DNA of 64,000 nucleotides from contig OU015523.1 of NCBI GenBank assembly GCA_907165065.1, forward strand, positions 24,021,834 through 24,085,833. Direction: 5' to 3'. Below the pieces are notes generated by a model that saw only the letters and a program-made list of their open reading frames with translations, had not been told where the DNA came from and searched no databases. Made by a program: the position numbers and the translations under genes. Each line of letters opens with the position of its first letter. Position 1 is the first letter of the stretch. Below are positions 24,741 through 35,752 of the stretch, one piece after another. The DNA comes from Caprimulgus europaeus. Its lineage: Eukaryota > Chordata > Aves > Caprimulgiformes > Caprimulgidae.

Positions 24741-27700
24741 AATATTTCTATAGACAACCCAGTGATATGAGCTGTGCAAGTTTTCTAAGCACAACATAAA
24801 AAAATCTGCAGTCACTTTAGCCATTAATTTGGACAGCAAGAGTAAGGAATATAGTCTGTACATCTTATCTATGTTCATATAACTTACTCTTTATACATTT
24901 GTAAAGACATTGTAAAGTTTTTGGATACTTTAATATATTTTTATGACATAGGAACACAGCAGTCAGAGCAGTTTCAGATGGACTGAGAGGTTCAAAAACC
25001 TCAGGAAAAAACATTGCATTTAACAACATCAGCTCTCTTCAGAGTGTTTTTTGTTGCTAAAGTCCAGTTTGTGTCTCAAATCAGTTCTATCTTACTACAC
25101 CACTAGTTTGTTTTATCTTTGCAATGTTCCTTATGATCCAAAGCTTGTTGAAGAAGCCAAATCTCCTGTTAAAATCTGCTTTTTAAGTACGGGCAGAAAT
25201 GGTTTTAAAAAAAAAAAAAAAAATCCATATCCTCTATCACTGATAACTGAGCAATAATTTTGAAATATGTGGGAAGTATAGACAAAAAAGTTTGAACAAC
25301 TTTCTTTCAGGATTGTCTGTAAATCCTCCAAGATGTTACTTATGTTATTTAAATCATATTTGTGCTGTGTGACTACAGAATGGAATAAATAAGCACTTAT
25401 GGATGCAAGTTGAGTTAATGGCAGCCTGTGTACCCCAGAGTGTAATAAGTTATAGTTTGCTGCTGGAAGCAGGAATTATTAAAACAAATATTTCTGCATT
25501 ATGCCAACCTCTTAAGGCTTCTATAGAATTCTTGTATAATAGAGAACTACCTACAGGGAAGATTAGGGTACATAGAAAAAGATTTTCATTTCATGATTTC
25601 AGCAATGTCTGTAATTATCAACAGTGCCTATCATTTACTAAGTGGTTAGTTGTACTGTAATTACAGTATATAGGAACAATATTATTGTTATGAGTGACTG
25701 TACATAAGTGGGTTGTTAAATGTCATTAAAACCATTATGGAAAATTTTCAATTTTTATTTCTAGAAAATTTTAATGAATAACTTTTAGAAACAGATGCTG
25801 ACAGATGCTGTATAACAGCAATGTTAGTTTAAAGCTTGTCTTTCTAAGCACACTAGAAACCCTGTCGATAATGGGATTTTAAACTTGACCATAGATGAAC
25901 CCTATATTTATTACTACCTTTGATATAATTTCTATTTCAAAGCCCGTCTGCGTTTACTGCATTTTGTTATCTATTGCCCTCATATTTTCTTTTTGTTTGT
26001 TTGAATTTAGAGACGTGTTTGATTTTGTTCACACTAATTACTTATGTCAGGAAAGCACTACAAATATAGTTCTAACATTAATATGAACAATTCTAGGGTG
26101 CCTGTCATCTCAATATTTTCACTTAGGAAGAACACCAAGATTACCTTTTAGAACTTATAAGGGGTGGGAAAGGTCTGGAAATTTAAAAATGAGGTTTTGA
26201 TTTGATTGGGAGCTTGAATTACCAGAAAATTACACAAGCAGGTTCCATCCAAAAAGAGGACTTTTAATTTCAGCCCTTCAAATATTCAAACCTTCAAATA
26301 TTCATGCAATATTACTTTAGATCTTTGACTAAAATTGCTGTTATGGACACACATACTAGCCAACACATTTCCATGTCAGACTTTACAAACAGACAAAAAC
26401 CTACTGCTGATTTAAAATATGATAATTAATAGCAGATAACATTGATCAGAGAAAATTGTCTAAATTAATGTACTTGATATAATTAGCTTTTGCTCAGATT
26501 TGTTATGTTTACTTGTTTTATATATGTCTGCTATGTTTCAGGTACAATAATATCTTACATTATTTTAGTATAACTTTATACAGATAGAGGATTTTAATAG
26601 GGCAGGTCATAGTCTGCTTCCATTTCCACTTCTCCCAGATGTCCTTTTTATGTGGTATGGGAAAGAGGAAGACAGCTAACAGCCAGTGGTTCCTTTGCTT
26701 CTACCAGCTTCACATCTGGACCTGTTTATCAGCTGAAAGAGCAGGCTGGCTCCCTGCTGGACAGCTGCAAGCAGGTTATAAATATTTTAAGTATTTTACA
26801 TTGTCTCAGCAGTGCTAAGCAGACAGAGTAAACTGATGAACCCAGTCACTACTTTTTTCCAAAGAGCAAATAATGAGTCATTTTATCTTTCTTAAATGAA
26901 GTTTTATTTGCTTGATCTAGTGTAACATTCCAAGTTTACTGTAAACCATGTCTGATACCCTTCCCCACAGTGATTAATGAAATGTTTCCACAGTGATTAA
27001 TCTTATGTGGAAAAATGGATTGTTGGTGCAAGTAAAATGGCTGAATCCAACATTCTTTTTCCTGAGTGGTCTGTAAGAAAATATAAAACTCAGTAAGTCA
27101 GCAGATGTGGTTTATTAAGTATATAGATTTAAAAAAAAAAAAAAAAACAAAAAAAACCTAAACCAAACAAAAGGTTTAACTTGAGGGTTTTTTTGGTTGG
27201 GGTTTTTGTTTTGTTGTTTGTTTTCCCAGAAGAAAGTGCATCTATTTAAACTTATCTATTTCCAGTACTTAATTTCCTTAGAATTTAGCCAGCCATTAAC
27301 CAGGAGTCAGTTTCAGTATTTACTGAGAGAGACTATGAAGCAAACAGAAGATACATTCTCCTATCCATTTATCATTATCTATCTGGAAGTGTATAAACAC
27401 GTGCATTTCTTTGTATGTCTGTGTGTGTACATACATAAAAATATTGAAAATAGATACGTCTGTATAAAGGCAAAAATAACAGCTGCCTATAAAATGAACA
27501 GCTGTTCTCACCTTCCCTGTGTGTCAGAATGTAATGTTGTGAGATAAGCACACAAGCAACACACCAAGAACTTCGTAAACATTTAAGTCTCTTTTGTTCA
27601 AGCATTACTTGCTTTGTGTTCAGCAGGTATATCCGTGAAAGAAAATACCACTTGCTTTTCTTTCTTTTCAGATAGCAAAACTAGCAGTCACTTGTGCTCT

Positions 27701-29284
27701 TGGACAGGCTGGTCTACCCAACTTGCATTCCTCAGCTAATTCTGGTGGATAACTTTCTCCAGGAAGATTGATTTATGTATTTTTAATATCATTCACATGA
27801 ATAATCAAAAGAAACAAAAGATATATACTGTACTCAGTAGCTGGATATGCCCCAAAGATATTAAAAGATACTTTAAGCCTTGTTTATATTGAAAAAATAG
27901 GGATCATGGGGGACAGTAATATATACCCATATAGTTCTAGTTTTGCTGGGCTTCTAACACTCTGTACAAAATCTGATAAGCTCTTCTTACCTGGCAGATG
28001 GATAAACTGCAAGTGCAACATCTCATGGGTACAACTGTGACCTCCTGTAGTGTATCACAGATACCTGGGGTATCTCTATAAAATGCTGTGTTTTGTGGCT
28101 CCTAATGTGACTACTCTGAAGAATTTTGTAAGGCCATAATTATGGGGTGAAACAGATAGTAATTCATTATTTAATGGGAAGTATCAATAACACAATTTAT
28201 TAAAGATATGCAGAGTAATTCAGTATTTGACCATTAGTAACCAAACAAGGAGAATCTTACCCAAGCTGAGGGCTTGTACACAGGTTCTAGCTTACTTGCC
28301 TTATATAAGAATATATTTTAGTGGTCTCATATTGAGAGTCTGAGATTTTTTAATTTAATTTTATGAAACATATTAAGTCAGAATATTTTACAGTCCATTA
28401 GGAAAAAACATCCCAAAATTCCAAAGGCATTATCTGTAGTACATTATTTTTAAAGGTGATAGGTTAGAAGTTAGGAGAAAAAAGTTATAACCACATTAAA
28501 TTATCCAGAGTGATTCAAATATTTAAGGAACTTGAACTTTTTTTCTCATAAATGAGATTTATGAGATATGACTATACTTGTAAGAGAGTTCATGCTGCTA
28601 TGTAGAGTGGAAGCATCTGTTCTGTGCTGAAAACTGTCACCTCAAGTCATGTGGGGTTAAGACTGTATTAATTCAGGCTTTCTTGATATTTATTTTAGTG
28701 TTTGTGGTTGGTCAGTTCTATTATTATTAACTGTCACTGAACTGTAGCTGGAGCAAAGATTTTGCATAATGGAAAAAAACTTGTTTCAGTTTATTTTTAT
28801 ACTGTACCTATGTTTCTTGAACAACACTCAGCTTGTCTTTGTGAATAGCTGAAAAGTGGTTAAAGAAAATGCAAACTCAAGTCTTTGTTGTTACAAAATT
28901 GCAGTTTGTCACAATACAGAACTCAACTTTGGAACAACGACTATTCTATGAGAAAGTTGTTAGAAGATGTAGGCACTTTAGATCATTTTTAGACTTTCAA
29001 TTACTGAAGAAAAAGAGATTTAAAGAAGAATTAATATCTTTTTTTATGGTTTACCATTATGCAGCTGAATAATATTTCCCTCACTTTCATTGGCTAAACT
29101 CTCAGTAAGCTTATGATATTATTTTTCCCAAGAATTTTCCTGTAGCTATTCAGGTGTTTATTGTGAATCTGTCTTTTCCTTTTAATAAATCAATTGCCCC
29201 CCTAGATACCTAGCTACTCCCAGATTTGACTGTTATTCAGTTTGGGCTGCAGGGGCAGGATGGAAAGAACAAATTCCGGACTGG
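24741..29284. other. AT-rich non-coding DNA, no gene recognised
   Basis: About 4.5 kb with only chance open frames (for example 27197-27547, 116 codons, no domain). It includes a purine/pyrimidine fold-back near 27131-27230 reported separately. No repeat family was recognised. Confidence 0.55.
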
Positions 29285-30810
29285 GTGAGGGATCAATTAA
29301 GCAATCTGGACATTCATAAATCCATAGGTCCTGATGGAGTTCACTCATGGGTGCTGAGGGGGCTGGCAGAAGTCCATCATCTTTGGTAAGTCATGGGGAA
29401 CAGGAGAGGTGCCTGAGGACTGGAGGAAAGCAAATGTCATTCCAGTCTTCAAAAAGGGCAAGAAGGAGGACCCAGGTAACTATAGACCTGTCAGCCTTAC
29501 CTCCATCCATGGGAAGGTGATGCAACAACTTATCCTCAGTGCTATCTCTAGGCATATCAGGGATAAGAGGGTCATTAGGAGGAGTCAACATGGCTTCACC
29601 AAAGGGAAGTCATGTTTGACCAACCTTCTAGCCTCTTATGAGGCCATAACCAGGTGGCTAGATGATGGCAAAGCAGTAGATGTGGTTTATCTTGATTTCA
29701 GCAAAGCATTTGACACCGTGTCCCACAGCATCCTTGCAGCTAAACTGAGGAAGTGTGGTCTGGATGATCAGGTAGTGAGGTGGATGGTGAACTTGTTGAA
29801 AGGAAAAAGTCAGAGAGTTATAGTCAATAGGACAGAGTCTAGTAGGAGGTCTGTGCCTAGTGGAGGCCCTCAGGGGTCAGTACTGGGACCAGTACTATTC
29901 CATATATTCATCAAAGACATGGATGAGGGAATAGAGTGGACTGTCAGTAAGTTTGCTGATGATACAAAGCTGGAAGGAGTGGCTGACACGCCAGAAGGCT
30001 GTGCTGCCATGCAGCGAGACCTGGACAGGCTGGAGAGTTGAGCAGGGGGAAATTTAATGAAATACAACAAGAGCAAATGTAGGGTGTTGCATCTGGGCAG
30101 GAACAACCCCAGGTTGGGGACAGACCTGTTGGACAGCAAAGTAGGGGAAATGGACCTGGAGGTCCTGGTGAATGGCAGGATGACCATGAGCCAGCAGTGG
30201 CCAAGAAGGGCAATGGCATCCTGGGATGTATTAGAGGGGGTGTGGTTAGTAGGTCAAGAGAGGTTCTCCTCCCTCTCCACTCTACCCTGGTGAGGCCACA
30301 TCTGGGATATTGTGTCCAGTTCTGGGACCCACAGTTCAAGAAGGACAGGGAACTCCTTGAAAGAGTCCAGTGCAGAGCCACAGAGATGATTAAGGGAGTG
30401 TAACATCTCCTTTATGAGGAAAGGCTGAGGGAGCTGGGTCTGTTTAGTTTGGAGAAGAGGAGACTGAGGGATTACCTCATTAATGTTTATACATATCTAA
30501 AGGGCAAGTGTCAGGAGGATGGAGCCAGGCTCTTCCCAGTGATGTCCAATGGTAGGACAAGAGGCAACAGTTGCAAACTGGAGCAGAGGAGGTTCCATGT
30601 AAACAAAAGGAAAAACTTTTTCACAGTGAGAGTGACAGGCGCTGGAACAGGCTGCCCAGAGATGTTGTGGACTCTTTCTCTGGAGACATTCAGACCCCAT
30701 CTAGATGGGTTTCTGTGTGACTTACTGTAGGTGATCCTGCTCTGGGAGAGGGACTGTACTAGATGATCTTTCTAGGTCCCTTGCAATCCCTAAGATTCTG
30801 TGATTCTGTG
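29285..30810 (+). mobile_element. CR1: 5'-truncated CR1 LINE with long RT frame
   Basis: Starts inside ORF2 just before the RT fingers and ends with the octamer repeat ATTCTGTGATTCTGTG at 30795-30810. The 5' boundary is approximate. It contains the RT reading frame at 29409-30041 and a 3' region with the conserved ACTAGATGATCTTTCTAGG block. Truncation at the 5' side is the normal outcome of target-primed reverse transcription in this family. Confidence 0.9.
29409..30500 (+). pseudogene. CR1 reverse transcriptase, partial (210-codon open stretch)
   Basis: The open frame 29409-30041 carries [25 protein letters not shown], motif [11 protein letters not shown] with its Asp intact, motif [12 protein letters not shown] and motif C FADD at 29952-29963. 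It ends at a TGA at 30039-30041 in a position where the family usually has Trp (LES-W). The thumb part continues in other frames at 30057-30403. Motif integrity is the best of the CR1 copies here, so this is a relatively young copy, but the endonuclease is missing and it cannot move itself. Confidence 0.85.
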
Positions 30811-31686
30811 ACAGGCAGGGCAATCAACATAGAGAATATTGAAAAGGCTGAGGTAACAATGCAACTGGCACAGATTTTATGAGATGTTAAGGTTCTGATA
30901 CTTAATTTCATTGATCATGGTTCCAAAAGAAAGACAACAATACAGTACAGACTTACCCTTATTAAAAATATTACAGTGAGAATAGATGTGGTAAAAACTT
31001 GAATGATTCTTACTGTAATTTCATATTGTTTATTTCATGGTTTTCAGATGGATTTTAGTGCTACATAAAGGAAATGCATGGCAAATAGAATACAAACTTC
31101 AGCTCATTGAAATATGTGTGGAGTAAGACGAGACCATCATACCTTTCTCAATAAATAAGTCTATTTTTTCAGTCTCTCCTTACTTCCCTGAAAGAAATAG
31201 GGTGACGGAAATAGTTCACATCACCAAGATATATGAAGTTTTATTGCTTTTGATGTTCCAAACCATGTGAGCTTTGAATAAAGCCTTTCCTGGGATTGAG
31301 CTACTTGTAATGTCACATTTCTTGGTGATTATCTGGACTCAGTGCCTGAGCTTGTTATTCAGCACCATGCCTAGTGTGCTCTCCTTCTCCTACCCTCTGC
31401 TCATTTTCACAACCTTTGTAGAAACATAACAAAATTTTCTCATTCAGTCAGGCTGAAGTTAAACAGTAAGTTGGAAATGTATTGGTGTGTATAGGTGCAG
31501 AAAGGGATTGCATATGTCCTACTGGAGGAGGAGAGTCAGCAGAAAGACAGAATGATGGAAATTTCAGGGAGAAGAGAAAGACAGAAAGGCCACAATTATA
31601 GGAAAAGATAAAGAAGATCAAGAGAGGTTATCAAGGTAATGACATTTCGGAAAGAAGAAAAAGAAAGTCCTTTCAGTTAGGTCTTG
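30811..31686. other. Non-coding DNA, no gene recognised
   Basis: About 0.9 kb between two CR1 copies; purine-rich towards 31500-31680. Nothing recognised. Confidence 0.5.
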
Positions 31687-33525
31687 CAGAGAAAAGATCA
31701 GAAGGGCTAAAGCCCAACTAGAGCTTAATTTGGCCATCTCTGTGAAAGATAAAAAATAATGCTTCTATAAATATATTAACAACAAATGGACAGACAAGGT
31801 GAATCTACATCCTTTACTAGATGCAAAGGCAACAATAATGATGAGAGATAAGGATAAGGCTGAGGTACTTAATGCCTTCTTTGCCTCAGTAAGGCCACCT
31901 GCTCTCAGGGTATCCAGCCCGAGAAGCCAGGGATGGGGAACAGAACAACGCTCCCATGATCCAGGAGGTAATGGTTAGAGACCTGCACAGCCAATTAGAC
32001 ATTCACAAGTCTATGGGGCTGGATGGGGTTCACCTGAGGATATCGAGGGAGCTGGCATAGGTGCTCACCAGACCCCTTTCTGTCATCTACCAACAGTCCT
32101 GGCTGACTGGGGAGGTTCCACTCGACTCGAGGTTGTTAAATGTTACATCTATTTCCAAGAAGGACCAGAGGGGGGATCCACGGAGCTACAGGCCTGTCAG
32201 TCTGACCTTGATGCTGCAGAAGGTGGTGGAGCAGATAATCTTGAGTGCTATCACACAGTGCATGCAGGCTAACCAGGTGATCAGACCCAGTCAACATGGT
32301 TTTATGAAAGGCCTGATTAACCTGATCTCCTTCTATGACAAGGTTACCTGCTCAGTGGATGAGGGAAAGGCTGTGGATGTGGTGTACCTGGACTTCAGTA
32401 AAGCCTTCGACACTGCTTCCCATAACATTCTGCTTGAGAAACTAGCTGGCAATGGCCTGGACAGGCATGCTCTCTGCTGGGTTAAAAACTGGCTGGATGG
32501 CTGGGCCCAAAGGGTGGTGGTAAATGGAGTTAAATCCAGCTGGAGGCTGGTCACAACTGCTGTTCCCCAGGGCTCAGTGTTGGGGCCAGTTCTGATTAAC
32601 ATCTTTAGCAATGATCTGGATGAAGGGATTGAGGGCACCCTCAGTAAATTTGCAGATAACACTAAGCCGGGTGGAACTGTCGACTTGTGCCAGGATAGGA
32701 AGGCTCTGCAGAGGGATCTGGACAGGTTTGATCAATGGGCAGCAACCAACTGTATGAGGTTCAACAAGGCCAAGTGTCAGGTCCTGCACTTGGGTCACAA
32801 CAGTCCCATGTAAAGCTACAGGTCGGGGGAAGAGTGACTGGAAAGTTGCCTGGTGGAAAAGGACCTGGGGGTGTTGGTTGACAGGTGGCTGAATATGAGC
32901 CAGCAGTGCCCAGGTGGCCAAGAAGTCCAATGGCATCCTGGCTTGTAGTGTGTCCAGCAGGACCAGGGAAGTCATCCTTCCCCTGTACTCAGCCTTGGTG
33001 AGGCTGCACCTTGAATAATGTGTCCAGTTTTCAGCCCCTCATTAAAAGAAGGACATTGAGGCACTGGAGCGTGTCCAGAGAAGGGCAACAAAGCTGGTGA
33101 AGGGGGCTGGAGAATAAGCCTTATGAGAAGCGGCTGAGGGAACTGGGGTTGTTTAGTCTAGAGAAGAAGAGACTGAGGGGAGACCTAATTGCTGTCTACA
33201 ACTACCTGAAAGGAGATTGTAGGGAGGTGAGTGTGTGTCTTTTCTCCCTGGTAACTAGTGATAGAACAAGAGTTCTTAAGTTACACCAGAGGAGGTACAG
33301 ATTGGATGTCAAGTAGCACTTTTTCACTGAAAAGGTTATCATCAGGCACTGGAATGGGTTGTCTGGGGAGGTGGTCGAGTCACCACCCTTGGAGGTGTTT
33401 GGAAGACGGTTAGATAGGGTGCTTGCAGATATGGTTTAGTAGTGGACAGGTGTGGTTGGACTCAATGATCCTGAGATCTTTCCCAGTGATCCTGGTCTTT
33501 TCCAACCAGGAGATTCTATGATTCA
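31687..33525 (+). mobile_element. CR1: 5'-truncated CR1 LINE, second subfamily
   Basis: Begins near AGATCAGAAGGGCTAAAGCC (31695-31714), the end of the endonuclease/linker region, and finishes with ATTCTATGATTC at 33513-33524. Its 3' end (CAATGATCCTGAGATC and so on) differs from the copies at 10807 and 30810, marking another CR1 subfamily. A long RT frame lies at 32061-32813. Confidence 0.88.
32061..32813 (+). pseudogene. CR1 reverse transcriptase, partial (250-codon open stretch)
   Basis: In order: [24 protein letters not shown], motif [11 protein letters not shown], motif [12 protein letters not shown] and motif C reading FADN at 32649-32660 instead of FADD. The second catalytic Asp is therefore lost. 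The frame stops at TAA 32811-32813; the remaining C-terminal part (32820-33200) is scattered over frames. It is the longest single open frame among the CR1 copies here, but it is catalytically dead and lacks the endonuclease. Confidence 0.85.
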
Positions 33526-33762
33526 TTCGACACTATTTTGTATGCATACACAATTTGCAATGGACTTCACACTTTTCTGTAGTGGATGCTTACACTTTCT
33601 ACATGCAGGTTGATTTCCACCTCTGAGTTCTATTTCATCTAAAAAGCATTTCTTATTTCCCCACATGCTTTCACCAAGTGGACTCTAAATAATTTTAAAG
33701 TCTTTTCTTCTATTTCTTTGTTTTGGTTTTCGTGGGAGGATACCCTTTTGACTGGTGATACT

Positions 33763-33947
33763 TGTAGTGGGTTGACCTTGGCTATATGCCAGGTGCCAAT
33801 AAAACCCCTCTATCATCCCCTCTTCCGCAGGATGGAGAGGGGAGAAAATTAGATGCAACAAAAACCCCAATAGCTACTAATGCAAAACGCAGCACCTGGA
33901 GGGCTGCTATGGGGAAAATTAACTCTATCTCAGACAGACCCAATACA
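33763..33947 (-). mobile_element. Internally deleted solo LTR, 185 bp
   Basis: Both ends match the 601-bp LTR at 35147-35747, but about 415 bp are missing at the junction 33870/33871 (CCCCAA|TAGCTAC). It runs TGTAGTGGG...AATACA and is flanked by ATACT (33758-33762) and ATACC (33948-33952), a 5-bp duplication with one change. The orientation is taken from the complete relative. The deletion removes the polyadenylation signal. Confidence 0.85.
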
Positions 33948-33952
33948 ATACC

Positions 33953-35141
33953 CTAGAGAAAGTATTTAAAAAAAAGAAAAGGTACAAAGGAAATGTATAA
34001 AGAGAAATCCAGTTAGACCTCAGGACTGAGGAGGAAAAGACCTCAATACCACCATCACAACACTTCCAGTGAAAGCTGGCGACTTGCTGCGACACTCCCA
34101 GACTCTCATTCTGACACACAGAGGGGCCTGAGGAGGCTAAACATAACATCAGAGGAAAGAGGTAAGTTTTCTTAAGAATTTTCTTGCATTAAAATTTTAA
34201 AAGTATTATTTATTATGTTTTCTTGTATTCATTTGAACAGTTTCATTTTAATGATAATTATTAGCCTAGTTAAATTATTAAATTGTTAATATTTTAAATA
34301 GGTTGCCAATAAATTCTTAGTTCCATGTCTATCACGACTTCCCTTTTTCCCTCAACTGGATACTGAAAAGGAACCGTATGAAGGTGAGGACTTGAACCCA
34401 CAACCTGTGCACCAGAAGAGGATGACACTGCAATGCTTGTTTTTTGGGGGTTTTTTTTGGTTGTTTTTTTTTTGGAGGGGGGGGGGGGTGTAGTTCTTCA
34501 CAAAGTTAGTATCAGTCTTTCTCTTCTATACTTGGTTATTTTGGATTAAGATTTTGAAAAGGACCCTCTGTCATTAAAGGTGAGCATAAACCTAATTCTT
34601 GCATATTTTATTTCTATAGCTTTTTCTCCCCAGCAGAGTTTATGTTTAATTATTTACTTAAAATACAATAGCTTAAAAAGGATACATTAGTGAATGATCT
34701 ATCACATACTTTCTCCTCGTATCCAAGTATTTGCCTATAAGTTACTCTGGTGCTATTTCAATCCAATTCTCCAGTCTCTAGGGGATACTAGGAGTAATGG
34801 CGTTTATGTACTTAAGGATGGGGTCCATCGTTCCATGAGAAGAAACAAGGGTGTTGTTAACTTCCTCATTCTAGGACAACTTTTGCTCAAGAAGAAGCCC
34901 CAGTAGGAGTGGGTACTTTGATATCTGCTTCTTCATTTTAATGGCATGAGTAAAAACAAAAATTTGTTTGACATTTATGTTATCTTGTTCTGCTGGGCTT
35001 TAGCACTATAATTTTCTTTGGGTTTACTTTCAACTGCAGATCCCTGAGCTTTTTCACTTGTGGAACTTGTCTGTTTTGTTTTAACAGATTTATTAGACCA
35101 AAGCCATTCTTTATCATATCTTACTTCAGTCTAACTTCTGA
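33953..35141. other. Non-coding DNA, no gene recognised
   Basis: About 1.2 kb between two LTRs of one family. It contains a T/G-rich stretch ending in a 12-base G run (34477-34488). No gene recognised. Confidence 0.5.
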
Positions 35142-35146
35142 ATATT

Positions 35147-35747
35147 TGTGGTGGGTTGTTCTTACCTGAATGCCAGGTGCCCACCAAGCTGCTCTTTCAT
35201 CCCCCTCCTAGAAGGATGGGGTGGAGAGAAAATAAGATGGAACAAAAAACCCCAAACTCATAGTTCAAAACAATAGACAGTTTAATAGAAACAAAACAAA
35301 GCTGTGTGTGCAAAAGCAAAAGAAGAACAAAATATTTATTCTCTACTTCCCAAAGGCAGGTGATGTTTGGCCACTTCCCAGGAAGCAGGGCTTCAATATA
35401 CACATAGTGGTTACCCCAGAGGACAAATATAAATAACGAATGCCCTCCCTTCCCCCTCCATTCCCTTAGCTTTTATTTCTGAGCAGATGCCATATGGTAT
35501 GGAATATCCCTTTGGTCAGTTTGGGTCAGCTGCCCTAGCTATGTCCCCTCTGAAGACCTTCCCCACCCCCAGCCTACTGGGGGGGCAGGAAATGTTGTAG
35601 AGACAGCCTTGATGCTGTGCGAGCACTGCTCAGCAGAAACCAAAACACTGATGCGTTATCAACACCTTTCTAGCTACTAATACAAAACACAGCACTCTGA
35701 GGGCTGCTATGGGGAAAATTAACTTCATCTCAGCCAGACCCTATACA
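35147..35747 (-). mobile_element. Solo LTR, ERV-L type, 601 bp
   Basis: Bounded by TGTGGTGGG and CTATACA with perfect 5-bp duplications ATATT at 35142-35146 and 35748-35752. On the minus strand AATAAA is found (complement of TTTATT at 35472-35477). The minus strand also carries AGCTGACCCAAAC, shared with the 3' LTR of the provirus at 61471-61606, so both belong to one LTR superfamily. A 5-bp duplication fits class III integration. Confidence 0.9.
35472..35477 (-). terminator. Polyadenylation signal of solo LTR
   Basis: AATAAA on the minus strand within the LTR at 35147-35747; it sets the LTR orientation. Confidence 0.6.
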
Positions 35748-35752
35748 ATATT

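Noticed and set aside
33763..35747. The two related minus-strand LTRs as the ends of one provirus
   Set aside because: Each has its own 5-bp target duplication (ATACT/ATACC and ATATT/ATATT) and the sequence between shows no retroviral genes, so they are separate insertions.
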